Assembly (NCBI RefSeq): GCF_042453785.1
Contig: NC_091670.1
Location: forward strand, 40,931,501-40,995,500
DNA length: 64,000 nucleotides
Direction of reading: 5' to 3'
DNA from: Malus domestica
Lineage: Eukaryota; Streptophyta; Magnoliopsida; Rosales; Rosaceae
Shown here: positions 28,843 to 44,800 of the stretch, piece by piece
How positions within the stretch are numbered: the stretch's first letter is position 1
How the letters are laid out: every line of letters starts with the position of its first letter
The notes under the pieces: model-generated
Told to the model about the DNA's origin: nothing
What the model saw: only the letters and a program-made list of their open reading frames with translations
Databases searched by the model: none
Made by a program: the position numbers and the translations under genes

Positions 28843-29709
28843 GGCTCATGAGAAATTTTTCAGTGTGACTGGAACACAAGATGGTACACCACGTATCATT
28901 ATACAAAGGGGCTTTTAGATCCAAGTCCAAAAACATAGAGTGTTTTTAGGAGTGACTCCAGTTATCTAATTATATGTTTTTATTTCTTTTCTACTCCTTT
29001 TATATTTTCTAAAAATATTAAAAATCAATTAAAATCTTTTAATATTATGCATTTTTCAACTCCAAAATATCTAATTAATATCTTATAAACAAAAAAAAAA
29101 ATAATATAATAACATAAATCTATCTGCAAAACATTCTACCCTAACTCAAGTAGCAAATATATGAATGTATATTATACCTATAAGTGAGATATGAAACCTA
29201 ACTAAAAGGTAGAAAAAAAACATAATATACCTACAAGCAAGACACATTAATCTGTGACAGGTTGACTATGAAAAAGAATCTGTCATATAGGTAAATAAAT
29301 ACAATTAACCTGTGATATAGGTTGATTATAAAAATTAAAAAAAAATCTATAAATGGGTTAAAGTAGGAGGAAGAACAAGAAATAACAAAAAAAAATAAAT
29401 ATAAAAAGAAATAATCAAAGAGATAATTGGGAAGAAATTTGATTTTTACAATAAGTTTTTTCTTTTAAGAGATAATTATTGATAATAAAATAATTAAATT
29501 TAAAGAATTGGACTTATTTTAATAAATTGGATCATTCCTACTATTGGTTCAAAAAATTGGAGTTATATCAAGTTTCCCCTTATACAAATTGTGGGATGTG
29601 TGTGTTAAAAATTTAATACCTTAAAAAAATAAAATTTCTCACCACTTATATAAAAACACGTGGTGTACCACTCGTATTCACGTTACCATAAAAAATTTCT
29701 CGTTGGCTC
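28843..29709. mobile_element. AT-rich element with long imperfect terminal inverted repeats
   Basis: The left end (28843-28902: 'ggctcatgagaaattttt' ... 'ggtacaccacgta') is the imperfect reverse complement of the right end (29661-29709: 'acgtggtgtaccac' ... 'aaatttctcgttggctc'). Inside it, a second pair ('atacaaaggggctttt' near 28907, reverse complement of 'aagtttccccttatac' near 29570) suggests a nested MITE. The interior is noncoding. Confidence 0.55.
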
Positions 29710-30351
29710 ACGGCATTTTATTACAATGGGTGAAGAAATATCATTGCATTCCTCACTACTAATTTTAGAAGAGCAGTTTTTCACAATGCTGGAATACGAT
29801 CTAGTACACCTTCACAATACAAATTGTTAGATACTTAAAAAATATATCTCAACCATTTATATTATGACAAATTGATGTACGACCATGTTTCTGGCATGCT
29901 GGCAAATTTCTCCTTTTATATCAGCAATACTTTCATTTCATAGTATTGTTGATTTAATATTTTATCATAGCATCTCCAAGTTGCCCAAATACTTTTCAAA
30001 GTTATGATTCGAATAAAAGGGCTGGATGCCAGAAAATGTGGTCAAAGAAAGGGACCCAAAAGTACCAACCCCAATAGAATATACGCAAGTCGGCGGGCAT
30101 AATAATGGACTATCAAACTACTGAAATTAGGAAGTTGACAAAGTTGACCATCTCTACCAGTCTACCAGAGAAAATAAACTTGATCCAAAAAAAGGCTTAA
30201 CAATGATTGATTACATTTAAACACCACATAATTATCGTCATTAAGGTTTCGGACGACAAGTAGATAACACCGTATTTGCTCAGAATTCAGTACTAAAGTG
30301 TCATCATTCTTTGTTTTAATGAACATTGAGCACTAAGTTATTTGGATACAA
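29710..30351. promoter_or_regulatory. Upstream region of SRLK-3
   Basis: Noncoding. About 30217-30270 ('attaaggtttcggacgacaa' then 'gtagataac') matches 25250-25290 upstream of SRLK-2 ('caaggtttcggatgacaatt'). This makes it the best candidate for a conserved promoter element of this subgroup. No certain TATA box was assigned. Confidence 0.4.
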
Positions 30352-33524
<3,173 letters not shown>

Positions 33525-34515
33525 TCTTCACTGTACATGAAGGATTTTGTCATTCTGAAGTGTTCCTACACCTATTGGAGTTTTTGGGATACATGAAGAT
33601 TTTCCCAAGAAGTAGAGATTAGATTGGACCGAATATACTTTATTTACATTGTTACTGTTATTGTGAAAGATCATTATTCTTCCTATCAGAGATTGAAACA
33701 AATCCATATAACATTCAAAGCAGCCATGCCTTTTCTGCAACATTTCCTTACTTTTCATGGTAGTTTCTCACACGAATTAAAAGCTACCGAATCAAGGATC
33801 GAACGGTCCGTATGAAAACGAAGACATGATTATTCATCCATTCAATATTCCGTGAAGTGTTCATCTAGCTTTGAAGCTACAATGTACATGTATACTCTTT
33901 AAGGCATAGCTAGCAAACGTGAATACTGAGTTATAGTCACAGGTTTCATGCAAAAAGCAATCCCAGTAATTTCACAAGATAAGTCAGCGCTTCCCATAGA
34001 GTGGATGCAAGCATCATCGTCCTTTCTTAAACCGTCTTCATACATCGTAGAGTTGCAGTGTGACTTTTCCTTGTGCTTGTATAAGTTTTTCATAGTTTCT
34101 CGGTGCGCCAAGAAGTGGTGGGATAATTTCTTTTTATTTACTTTTAATTATTTTAACATTTTCCTCATGAGGAAAATATGAAAAACACATTTTGATACAG
34201 AAAATTATGATTTTTGAATTTCTAACTCAATAAGAATACAAGAGAGATGTTGGGTTGGTCATTTCCATAGGGAGCTTCTAGTCAAAGCCGTTAGGCCAAA
34301 CCAACCGAAGCGTTGACCAAATTTCGTCAGAGACCTAGCTACCGGATTTGTTCATCATTCGGCAGGAAGGAACTGAAATTTCTCGATATTTTTGGCACCG
34401 TGCTACCGAGTCCGAATGGCGCTCGTGAACTTATCTAGAATACACTATACGATTACATTTCACAGTATACTGTACAGATCATCTAGGAATTATAGTCAAG
34501 CAAGAGGCTGAATCA
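33525..34515. other. Spacer between convergent SRLK-3 and SRLK-4
   Basis: Holds the 3' UTRs of both genes. No coding sequence, RNA or transposon border was recognised. Confidence 0.5.
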
Positions 34516-37500
34516 TTATCGAGCTTCAACTCTAGTTATTGTGAAATCGTCACCAGAATATAATCCGTTCGGAATTGATGGACCAGCAACACTGCATGAA
34601 CTCTTTCTGAAGACAAATGCAGGCTGCTGAGGAGATGGTAGAGATGCTTCGCCACTCAACATGAATACAACTGCTGACATAGTCGGTCGATCCTTTGAAT
34701 CTTCTTGAACGCACAAGAGCCCGACTTGAATGCATCGCATGACTTCATCTGACTGATACGAGTCCAATGAAGAATCCACGATTTCTAAGGCTCTGTCTTC
34801 TCTCCACAGCTGCCAAACCTGCAGTTGAAAGTAACATTTTGAGAAAGGGATGAATGTAAGTAGTAATTAGTAGTAAGGATGGATTGTTATCGGATTTTGT
34901 GTGACTTACATGTCCTATCAAGTTCACGGAATGATCCTCCTGGTACGAACCATTGTTTTTACTTCCGCTTACAATCTCCAATAAGATGATCCCAAAACTA
35001 AATACATCTGATTTCGTTGAATACCTTCCAAACACTGCATATTCTGGTGACATATATCCACTACATATGAACAGATAACACCATATTACAGACAACTCTG
35101 TTGAATATAAATATGACAGTATGGTGTGATTTATTTCATGCATGCGTGAATGTGGTATGATTCTTACTATGTTCCGACAACTCTGTTGGTCTTATCCTGC
35201 AGTTGGTCCCCATGGAATATCCTTGCCATGCCGAAATCTGAGATTTTTGGGTTCAACTCAGCATCTAGAAGAACATTACTGGTTTTTAGATCCCTGTGGA
35301 TAATCCTAAGTCTTGAGTCCTGATGGAGATACAAAATCCCACGAGCAACCCCGTTGACGATTTCAAAACGTTTTTTCCAATCCAGCAAGGACCTTCTTGT
35401 ATGATCTACAAAATGATATGGTTTCTATGTAAATGTCATATTTTTCTTTGTAATAAGCTTAACACACACACACATACACACATATATTGTACATAGTTTT
35501 AGAAACATTATGAACAAATGAATCTTTCCTCCAGACATACCAAAAAGAAAGTAGTCCAAGCTCTTGTTCGGCAAGTGTTCCAGGATCAACATCCTTTCTT
35601 CTCCCCTAATACAACAGCCTAAAAGTTTCACGAGGTTCCTGTGTTGAAGTTTTGCTATCAACGCAACTTCGTTTTTGAATTCTTCAACCCCTTGTCCTGA
35701 AGTTCTGGACAATCTTTTTACAGCAATAATCCGATCATCATTTGGTAACTGACCCTGAAGTTTTTATTGGGTATTATCATTAAGCTTTGACGTAATTGCC
35801 ACTTTTAACGATATATTTACTTGTGATAAGCTAAAGAAGAATAGTAAAGAAACAGAGTACTCTCTAATGCTGAGAAGAAATCATTCTATTATAAGATATC
35901 TATGGCTTCTAAATTTCGACCAACCTTATAAACCGTACCAAAACCACCTTGGCCAAGTTTATTGACGCAAGAGAAGTTGTCTGTAGCTGCTATTATCGTG
36001 CTCAGATTGAAAAATTGCAATTCAGGGTGTCTTCTGGTTTCTTCAAGTTCATCTGCAATTAATAAAAGAAAATCATTGTCGATGTCATTTTCTCCTCACT
36101 ACTGCAGTGAGGAGAGAGCTTTGCAAAAGAAAATAATTTTCCTTGAAAAAATGACATCGGAAGTAGAGAGCTTTGATGTGGTTTACAAACTGCAGAAGTG
36201 TTATGACCAACGCCGTACTTCAATGAGTAGAATGCTTTCTGTTTAGTTGACACGGTTAAAGAATTTAGATGACACGGTTAAAGAACTGACTACTTCTTAC
36301 CTTTTGTCTTCCTCTTTTTCTTAAGCCACCAACAGGACAACGCAAGGATTAGTATCAATGCCAGAAGAACAGACAACATCAGAACAGCCAGCATACCCCT
36401 CCTTTTAAGAAAACCTTTAGAGTTTCTTGAATTTTCAGCTACACATAAGAGTGGGACAAAGGATTAGAAAACATCAAAACCAGTAGTACAGTAAGTATCA
36501 TATATTCTGAAAATCTGAAACTCAACTTTTCCATGGCAAGAAATGGTACCTAATTCGATTTTGTCCACACGAACATGCAGATCTCGCCCTACCTGTGTGT
36601 GCACTAAAATGTCCAGCAACTCACCATACCATGTCAAGCAATCAATGCGCCCTTCAGCTTCTATGATCATATATGCAGAGCAAGAACAATTTCTTAAGCA
36701 CACCTGCTCGCACTCTTTGTGACTCGTACTGTTTTCAAACCGTGCTACTTTCATTGTGTCTGGATCTTTAACTCGTGCCACTTTGACGAACCCCTCTCCG
36801 TTCCCACACTTTGACACCGCAACTCGTTTACTCACACAGCCACCTGACCCATCTCTCCTATTCCAATCATTGACAGACTTTGGTTCATACCCTGGCAGGC
36901 ACTCACACTCGAATAAATTGATATTGTCAGGGCTACATTTGCTGTTGGCGCCACACTGTCCATACTGGTCACACCGATATTTTGGCGCAGACCAGAGTTC
37001 CTTCCATTTGCTATCTGCATTGTTCCACCTCAGGTGTTGCAGTAACCCAGAATCATTCAAGACCACCCTTATTGGAGTGCTATCGCTTTGAATTAAGTAA
37101 TACATTTCGTCCTGATTAATGACAAAACTAGGGTCTTCCAGTGTATCACTTCGCCAATATGGAGTCAAACCTTTATAAGTAACAAAATATTGGGGTTTGA
37201 AACGTTGATTGGAACGGAGCCTAACAGTGTAGTCCCCAGTTCCAGGGTCATCTTGTGACTTCCAAGATGTTAAGACCCACTGTATCCCTGTTTTCCAATT
37301 GATGCCGAGTTTCATACCCTGAAGGAGAGTATCTGTAGGATGATCAAAACTCTGCCACATAAAACTTTCACTTTTGTTATCTTGGAAAAGAACTAGATTT
37401 CCAGAATCTAACAGCTGAGCCCTGCAACTAGTGTTTGCGGTTTGGACCGTCACATTTGTAGACCATATAGGAATACCCTGCATATTGTAAGCATAAAGAA

Positions 37501-37783
37501 GCAGTCTTCCGTACCTGTCTATAGTAAGGATTCCAGAGGTGTCATTGATGGGGTTGTTTCTGTTTGCAACCCAAACCACTGCTTTTTGATCTTTTCGAGC
37601 AAACCAAATTCCGACATATCTGTACCTGGAGTTCCCGGGGCTGAAGAACCCTAGTTCGAAGATATTATCTTTAGACACCAGCAAATCACCGTCCTTGACA
37701 TGTTGGTCCGTTGCTATGGTGTCAACGGACGTGCCAAATGGGAAGAGGAGGAAGAACACAAGAAGCAAAGCTTTCATTAACAT
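34516..37783 (-). CDS. SRLK-4: RKS1/At1g11410-like G-type lectin receptor kinase, intact, 801 aa
   Basis: Minus-strand exons: 37783-36550, 36438-36301, 36052-35925, 35754-35541, 35405-35168, 35060-34910, 34818-34516 (2406 nt, 802 codons with stop). The signal peptide is [20 protein letters not shown]-lectin contains [18 protein letters not shown] and [16 protein letters not shown]. The S-locus glycoprotein region has [13 protein letters not shown] and the PAN has NCSCSAYM. The membrane helix (exon 2, about residues 430-450) is followed by KKKRKTK. Kinase: GQGGFG near 492, AVKRL near 513, HRDLKTSN near 608, DFG near 628, SPEYAV. It ends VEAR. The VKDGD...GFFSPGNS...PINDTSG pattern places it with RKS1-type SRLKs, some of which act in immunity. 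No substrate can be inferred. The paralogue SRLK-5 has identical exon phases. Confidence 0.95.
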
Positions 37784-38502
37784 TTTTCTTGGGCATTTCC
37801 ATCCATCAACCAGTGGCCCTTCACTTATTTTTCTGAGTTGTGGCCATAAATTGACACTTTTGGTTTGACAAGTTGGCGGCTTCTTTGAATTTTGGCAATT
37901 TTGGCAATTTTGGTCAGTTGGTATGACCTACTCAACAACGACGTCTCTAAAGTTTGAATTGACTTATAGTTGCCTATTTTTGCTTCCACCATGGCTACTG
38001 ATGATATTCAAAACTTGTCAACTGCCGAAGATATTATGGAACTTTGACAACTGTTCAAGCAAGGACCTGCACCATTTTAGATTAATAAACCTTGGATATA
38101 GGTGATAATTGTTAAGATGCAAGACTTGTAACTCAAGTGGTTAAGAGCATTTATTTACACGAAAATTTCTGTTTCATTACCTTTCATTCTGCATACCCCT
38201 ACTTAAATTTTTTCTTGAACTCTCGTTTGCTATATTCAATTCAAACTCCAAAATAAACCGAACATGGTTCATAAAATAAAAAAAAAATAAATAAATTAGA
38301 GATTGAGACTTTTCTTAAGGAATTTTCATTTTCCTTTCCGAAAAAATCTGAATATAAGGTCTTCGAGTTATTGGGCCGAAACTTGAGCAGCTGACAGCCA
38401 TGTTAACTATGGGCCGACTTTTCGAATGTGTAAGTTTATAAGTATTTGGGCTGCAGGCCTCCATTAAAAAAAAACCGCAATAAAAGGTAAAAATGTACAA
38501 CG
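37784..38502. promoter_or_regulatory. Upstream region of SRLK-4 with the array boundary block
   Basis: 37848-38080 is a block recurring at 63205-63438 (high similarity, e.g. 'tttgacaactgttcaagcaa') and, diverged, at about 49600-49830. It is the likely promoter region of each minus-strand gene. The remainder is AT-rich without genes. Confidence 0.6.
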
Positions 38503-38651
38503 TATAATGATACTAATCACTTGGAAGTAAGAGGTTTTAAGTTTGATTTTTGTTAAAAACGAATTTGAACCATATTATTGATAGTCCATGATAAGGCTTA
38601 GCCCACTCCCTCACTCACTTGGTGTAACTAATATCATTTGTTAAAAAAAAT
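38503..38651 (+). mobile_element. SINE, copy 2
   Basis: Diverged copy of the 23.8-kb SINE: 'cacttggaagtaagaggttt', 'gaatttgaaccatattattg', 'taatatcatttgttaaaaaaa'. Confidence 0.7.
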
Positions 38652-38966
38652 TGTTGTACAGTAATTTGCATTTCTCACATGAACTATACTATTGTCAGTA
38701 TTGTGGTCATTTCGTTTTGGTTTTAATTTTAGCCATCAGTTCAGTTGTATCCATCGAGTTTTCCTTTTATTTTTGCTTATGTAACATGTGCCGGTGTAAG
38801 TCACACCACACCAAGGAGTTAGTCCTGTAATTTATAGATGTGAGATGCGTGACAGCTCCCAACCATACATCTTTTGATTCTGTATAATTTGCCAAAATGG
38901 CAGCAAGAATTAATGCGGGTTAAAGATATCACAAGGGCTCATAATCATACAACAAATCAAGTGCAC

Positions 38967-39321
38967 ACGAGCTTTGAATTTAGTTATTGTCAAGTCATTT
39001 AGAACATGATTTTTTTTTTTTTAACAAACAATATTATCTACACTAAAAAGAGGGGTGGACTTAGCCTCACAATGAGTTAGCAATAATGTGGTTCAAATTT
39101 ATCTTTGACGAGATTTGAACCTAACACCTCTCACTTACAAGTGAAGAGGAATACCACTAGACAGTAGTGCTAAGCGGCAGAACATGATTTTTTTAAAACT
39201 GATGGATCTGCATCGCTACATGAATTTTTTCACAAGACAAATGTAGGCTGCTAAGGAGATGGTGGAGATGCTTCGCGGCTCAACATGAAACAATGGCTGA
39301 CATGGTTGGTCGATCCTTGGA
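38967..39321 (-). pseudogene. Relic A: last-exon fragment of an RKS1-like SRLK
   Basis: Outside the SINE it matches the SRLK-4/-5 exon 7 from the stop codon inward (plus-strand reading 'tttagttattgtcaagtc', then 'ggctgctaaggagatggt' and 'gacatggttggtcgatcc'). It is interrupted by a SINE at 39017-39178 and by the LTR-type element starting at 39322. About 15-20 bp of it resume at 49554. All other exons are missing. Confidence 0.8.
39017..39178 (-). mobile_element. SINE, copy 3, with 16-bp target duplication
   Basis: Reverse-oriented SINE (poly-T at left, body with 'gatttgaacctaacacctct' as B-box side). The duplication AGAACATGATTTTTTT is at 39001-39016 and 39179-39194. It is inserted in relic A. 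Confidence 0.85.
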
Positions 39322-42300
39322 TGTGACAACCCGTCCCAAATTTTACGGAACAGAAGGGTATTTTTGGTAATTTCATTTGGGTTGTGGTATATTTGTTTAA
39401 AATATTGTTTTTGGTGTTAAATGGTGTGCCCAAGGGGGCCTACCCTCACTTTTGGTCCTCGGTTCCCTCTCTCTTCTCTCCCTCACTTTCTTTCTTTCTC
39501 TCATATTCCCTCTATCTCTCCTCACCCTCCCTGAGGGCAACACACACACACACACAACGAACAACGATGGCACAACCACCATCGTCCTCATGAGCCTAGA
39601 ACACCCAAACTCACCTCGAACTTCCTTCCAGATCGTCGGGATCAAAACACAAGTTGGGTCGCGACCTTTCAGGCCATTTTTTCAGCCAAACCACAACGAG
39701 CTAGCCATTGAAAAGGTACCATTCTCTTCGTCTTATCGAGAAGTATGATTTTTATTTTTGAATCACTTGATTTTGTTGAGTATTGAAGAAGTTATGAACG
39801 TTTGAAGTTTACCCAGTTTTCCGGCCAAACCATGACGAGTTAGCCATCGTACAAAGTACCATTCTCTTCATCTCGTTGAGTACTACAACTTTGGTTTTTG
39901 AATCACTTGATTGTGTATTGAAGAAGTTATGGAGCTTTGAATGTTACCCTAAAATCTGACCAAAAACCCAGTTTTCGGTGGGTTTTAGGTGATTGGGTCA
40001 ACCCGACCCGCAACCCATGTAACTAGCCCAAACCCATCTTTGTAACCGGCTCAAACCCAAAGCCCAATACACTAACCTACTAACCCAAGCCCCATTTCTA
40101 TAAACCTAAGGCCCAGTCCATTATCCAAGCCCAAATCTATTAACCCCAAACCTTTTGGCCCAAAACTCTAACCGGATCCAACCCAAGCCCAAACCTGGTT
40201 GATCCAGACCCATTGACCTGACCCGGCTAACTTTGACTCGGTCTGACTGTTGACCCGATCAACGCTGATCGTTAACTTTAATCGGTCAACATTGACTTTT
40301 TGTTGACTTTATCGGGTTTGCCCAAGACCCCTTCTAGGCTAATTTCGACATCCTGAATCCGTTTCTGACATCTGTTTTTCCAAATTCAATCATTTGAGTG
40401 TAGTTTTATTAATTGGACCCTTTATGTGAAATCTCGTCCCCGGATTTCACTATTCATTATGTATCTTAAAATTTAAGTTCGTATTTCACGTTTACATTAT
40501 TTTGATTACTTAATTTTAATTCTGTAAATTTTGGGAATTAAATCGAATAGTTATCGGGTTTGAATTTTCGAAATCAATCTTTATCTTTCGTTGATTTTTT
40601 TGAAGTTTTAACTAGTGGTTTTAAATAGATCTCGAACCCACAAATGCCTAGGCGAAAGCCGTTTGCGAGTCCGAATTATAACGGTAAAGTTACAGACGTT
40701 TGAAGTTGTGAACTATAGATTGTGGGAATTATTTAATTCTCACATGTGGGTTAAAGGAAGTTAGTTTAAAAAGGGGAATGGACCAATTAGAGGGGGAGAA
40801 CTCTAGAAGCGGGAGGATGGCAGCAGGGGAGAGGAAGAAAAGAAGAGATGTGGGAAAGAAGAGGAAATTGGGGGGAAATGAGGACAAATCAGAAAATTAC
40901 AAGGGGGAGAGACGGGTCAAAAGAAAGAAAAAGAAAAGGGGAGATGGCGTTGGCCAAGAGGGCGATTACAAGGAATCCCACTGCCCCGAAACTATGAACC
41001 GGGATAAGGAGGAAAGAAGAACGGGAAAGAAGGGGGGAACAAAGAGAGAAACTGTACCCCGTCTTTTGAGAGAGGTCGAAGGAAGTATAGAAGGAAGTGT
41101 AGAAGACGATGTCTGAAGAAGCAAAGAGAATCATAACAAAGGTATGATTCCTTTTGTCGACCCGCAACATTGGTAAAAACTCCTAGCTCTCTTTGTTCTT
41201 TCCATAATTGCTTTGTATCAATCTTCTTATTACTTTCAATTTTATACATTGGGTGTGTTGATCAAATTATCATGTTTAAGGGTTTGGGAAAAATGGTCAA
41301 TTCTTGTTTATTGTTGACATAATTGAAATTAAAGTTATAAATATGATTGAATTGTATAAAAGTATTTTGAAGTTACGTTTTGGATTAGAAGAATTTGGTT
41401 CTAAGTTGCAGGAACTTATGTGTCTGCAGAGAAAAGCTATGTTTCAGTAGCTTACTTTGGCTCTTGATTTCTATGTCCTAATGGATTCCTTTTGATCCAT
41501 TATTATGTGTTTTGAAACTAGACATGTCAATGATCAAAGCCCATCTGATTTCACATAATTCTGTTGAGTTTTGATATGTCAAAACCATGTACAAATTTGA
41601 GTCACAAAGCTGCCAGACAGCAGCAAATACTGGATTTCCAGTTTCGTGGTTCTATTATGTATCTTGCATAACTTTCAAATCGGAACCCCATTTCTTACAA
41701 ATCTTAGATGTTTTTAATGTACTCAAAACAAGCTTCGAATCTCATGTAAGTTTACATCATTTGGTGTAGTTATGGGTGTTCAAATCGAGCTTAATCTTGA
41801 TTGACTAAGACTGTTTTTTTGCAACTTTTGTGGAGATGAGGCTGTTGCTTTTGCAATATCATTTCTTCTTACAACTTAATTCTAATTTACTTATCTATTT
41901 TGAGTTTGTGCTAAAACCACTTGATAAGGTTACGTATTGGGTTCCAAAAGAACCACTTTCTTATATAATTATGTGCCAACGTATTTATGTATTCTTTACC
42001 TATTCAGGTTGCGTATACACATATTTGTATATTCATGCATAAGCATGCAAGTTCTTGAACTACACCAAAATAACCTTTACGTTCGCAATTCTTTTTCATA
42101 TGTTGCTATGGCTGTTGGGTAGTTCCAACTTTACCGATCAAAGCATTTCTTTAAAGTCAGAAACAATGAATATTATATAGGTGTGTATTATATGATTCCA
42201 TCCCTTGGCTTATAAGATAAATCTGAGTAAAGCTGTGATATGATTGTAAGCTCAATTACTTTATTGTGTTGGTGCATTTTTATACCTATTGAAACACATC

Positions 42301-42612
42301 ATTACTAATGGTCCAGAATTATTCCTTCATGTGTATTTACAAAGATTTATTTTGGATGAACCAAATAGGGCATTGAATTTGGATACTGTTACATTAGTAA
42401 TCCAAAGTACTGTCATTAGGATTAAAATTCAAGTCATGCATATAGTAGTATCTTGCATTTGTGAAACAGAATTTGGCCACGATGGTGGATCCTTGTGTTA
42501 GTAACTAAGAGCAATGCTTAGGAATCCATGTAAGTGAAATACGACATACCTTTATGGAGATGATGAGGTTTAGATATACCTGGTACATTTAGTAGGTACC
42601 ATATGCTTGCTT

Positions 42613-42913
42613 GGATTCCGTTGAGTGATGGTCTAGAATTCCTTTTACTCCGGATTTCGTTGAGAGATGGTCTGGAATCCCTTCTACTCTACGATTTCGT
42701 TGAGTGATGTTCCGGAATCGTATCTAACTTGGGTTTCACTTAGTGGTGGTTGTGCATTGTGCTCAGCGATTCCGTTGAGTGATGGTCCGGAATCGTATCC
42801 ACTCGGATTCCGTTGAGAGATGATCCGAAATCCCTCATACTCCGTGATTCCGTTGAGTGATGGTCTGTAATCATATCTTGATTTGGAGTCCGTTGAGTAG
42901 TCCGGAATCCCTA
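42613..42913. repeat. Array of about eight 40-bp hairpin units
   Basis: The unit is GATTCCG-TTGAGTGATGGTC-CGGAATC plus a spacer of about 12 bp. The two 7-bp arms pair while the middle is conserved. Units drift ('ggatttcgttgagagatggt', 'gattccgttgagagatgatc'), some with the matching change in the other arm. Confidence 0.85.
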
Positions 42914-44506
42914 CTCTTGCTCATTTCCATAAGTTAGATTTGTTCCCTGGATTCGAGTGAATGAGATTTACCCACAATAGATCTTATGAATATAAATTAG
43001 AATTATCAAGTTATTACTTGAAATTCAGGCAGGGAATTATGTAGAAGTTCTTTATTAATTTTTGTGCATTGAGGTGTGATCTGATTGACTGATTAGCATA
43101 ATTAAATGTTAATATCGTGCCTCCTTGATATCATGGAATGGGTTACTTGAGATGATTATGGAAGGATGTTGAAGTTATTAACATGATTAGATTAGTGATT
43201 AATGCGACTAGAGGATACTATTGTGCTATGTTGATTCTTTGATATATTACATGATATGAATAGCGATTTTATGTTGAAGCATAATGATTTATATGATGGA
43301 TGAAATAGAAACCTTGAATGTCATGTGGGTTTGTTTTGTAGCCAAGAATCTAGTAATTCATGCTTGTTAAGTTCTAATAATTGATTGAGGAATACTATAC
43401 TTTTCGATTTGAATGTACTGTGATAAACGTCCCAATGTAATGAAAAGTTGAACTATGAATGGGTTGATCCTTATTGAGGGTACGTAGGCAGTTTAACGAA
43501 GAGATTAGATGGAGCCATAAAGTATATGCAAAATTATTATGCATCTGGATCTTGAATTATATTTTGTACATATCAAAAAGGCGATGTATGTTGAGTTACG
43601 GGCATTTAGGGACGTCACGTGTCTATCTTGGACGTATGTCGGGATCAGGGCTTGACACTTTATGTGCTTAGGTGCGTTTATTAGCGGCGATTCCGTTCTT
43701 CCTACTTCATATGGCTCTTCGTTGGTGAAGTATCTGTGAGTGGACCCCTTCTAAAATGCATGTTTTAATAGTAGAATTGCATACATGAAAAGCATGATTT
43801 AATGACTGTGTTTTATGATATATTATGCTTACTGAGAATAGTTTGAATTATCATATTTTATCGAACTGATGTTCTTTGTAGTATATATGATGGATGACTA
43901 TATACTATTTAGAACATGCTTTTACACACTTCTTTATAGTATAGATAATGGATGACTTTATACTATGAAGATGTTTTGAGATTTATATATATACCTACGT
44001 TTGGAAAGATTATGTTCAATGTTTTGTGTGTATCTAGTGGTCACTATACCTCCACGGGCAAGGATTATGGTTGTTGGCTGCGGCTCGGAAGAAATAATCT
44101 TTAGCTTCGGGCTGAGAGACATGGAGCAAGCATAGGGCCTGGAGAAATAATCTCTGGCTTCGGGCGTAGAGACAAGGAAGCTGGCATGAGACCGAGAGTT
44201 ATTGATATTTGATACCATTATTTAGCACACTATATACGAGATATGTGACTTGGAAAGATTTTATGGCATGCTAGGGTTTTCGGAAAACCTATCACATATT
44301 ATGTTATTAGTTTTCATAAAACTTTGGGGGTTAGTACGTTGAATAGCTGTTTCAGTAGTATATATATATATATATATCAACTTGGTCCACTCATGTTTTG
44401 TTTTGCGCCCCCTTTAGGACTTAGAATTGAGGTGTACAATCCCGGCGTCGAAGCACTTCCACATCGCCATTTTCGAGTCCTCTCGGTGTACAACCCATTT
44501 CTTTAC

Positions 44507-44716
44507 TGTAGAGAAGTCAATGATATCATTCCTGATATCTTGGCTTAGTTTAGGTAACATTTTTGTAATTGATTTGTATAAAGTTTAGTTTCCTGTTGTA
44601 TACCTAGAAAGTAGGGTAATTTACTTCTAAGTCAAGTATTCTTCTTTGTATAAATCTCCTTGTTTCAAAAGAAGAAAAATACTTCCGCAAATCATATTTT
44701 TGCTCTATTCTTTACA
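44507..44716 (+). repeat. 5' LTR of the nested copia
   Basis: 210 bp. TATAAAT at 44649-44655 is a plausible TATA box. It is followed at once by the primer-binding site. Confidence 0.93.
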
Positions 44717-44800
44717 TGGTATCAAGAGCTGGGTCGAAACCCTAGTTTTTGCCGCTACCCTTTCTTTCTATTTTTCAATAGCCATCTTCCGTCAACCATC

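Noticed and set aside
36059-36253. Small gene between SRLK-4 exons
   Set aside because: Lies in the intron between exons 2 and 3 of SRLK-4; no recognisable product.
40778-41116. 112-aa basic, Lys/Arg/Glu-rich protein
   Set aside because: Translation of a purine-rich tract within the long LTR-type element.
42613-42913. CRISPR-like or centromeric satellite array
   Set aside because: Only about eight diverged units inside a transposon; too short for a satellite domain, with no unique spacers.
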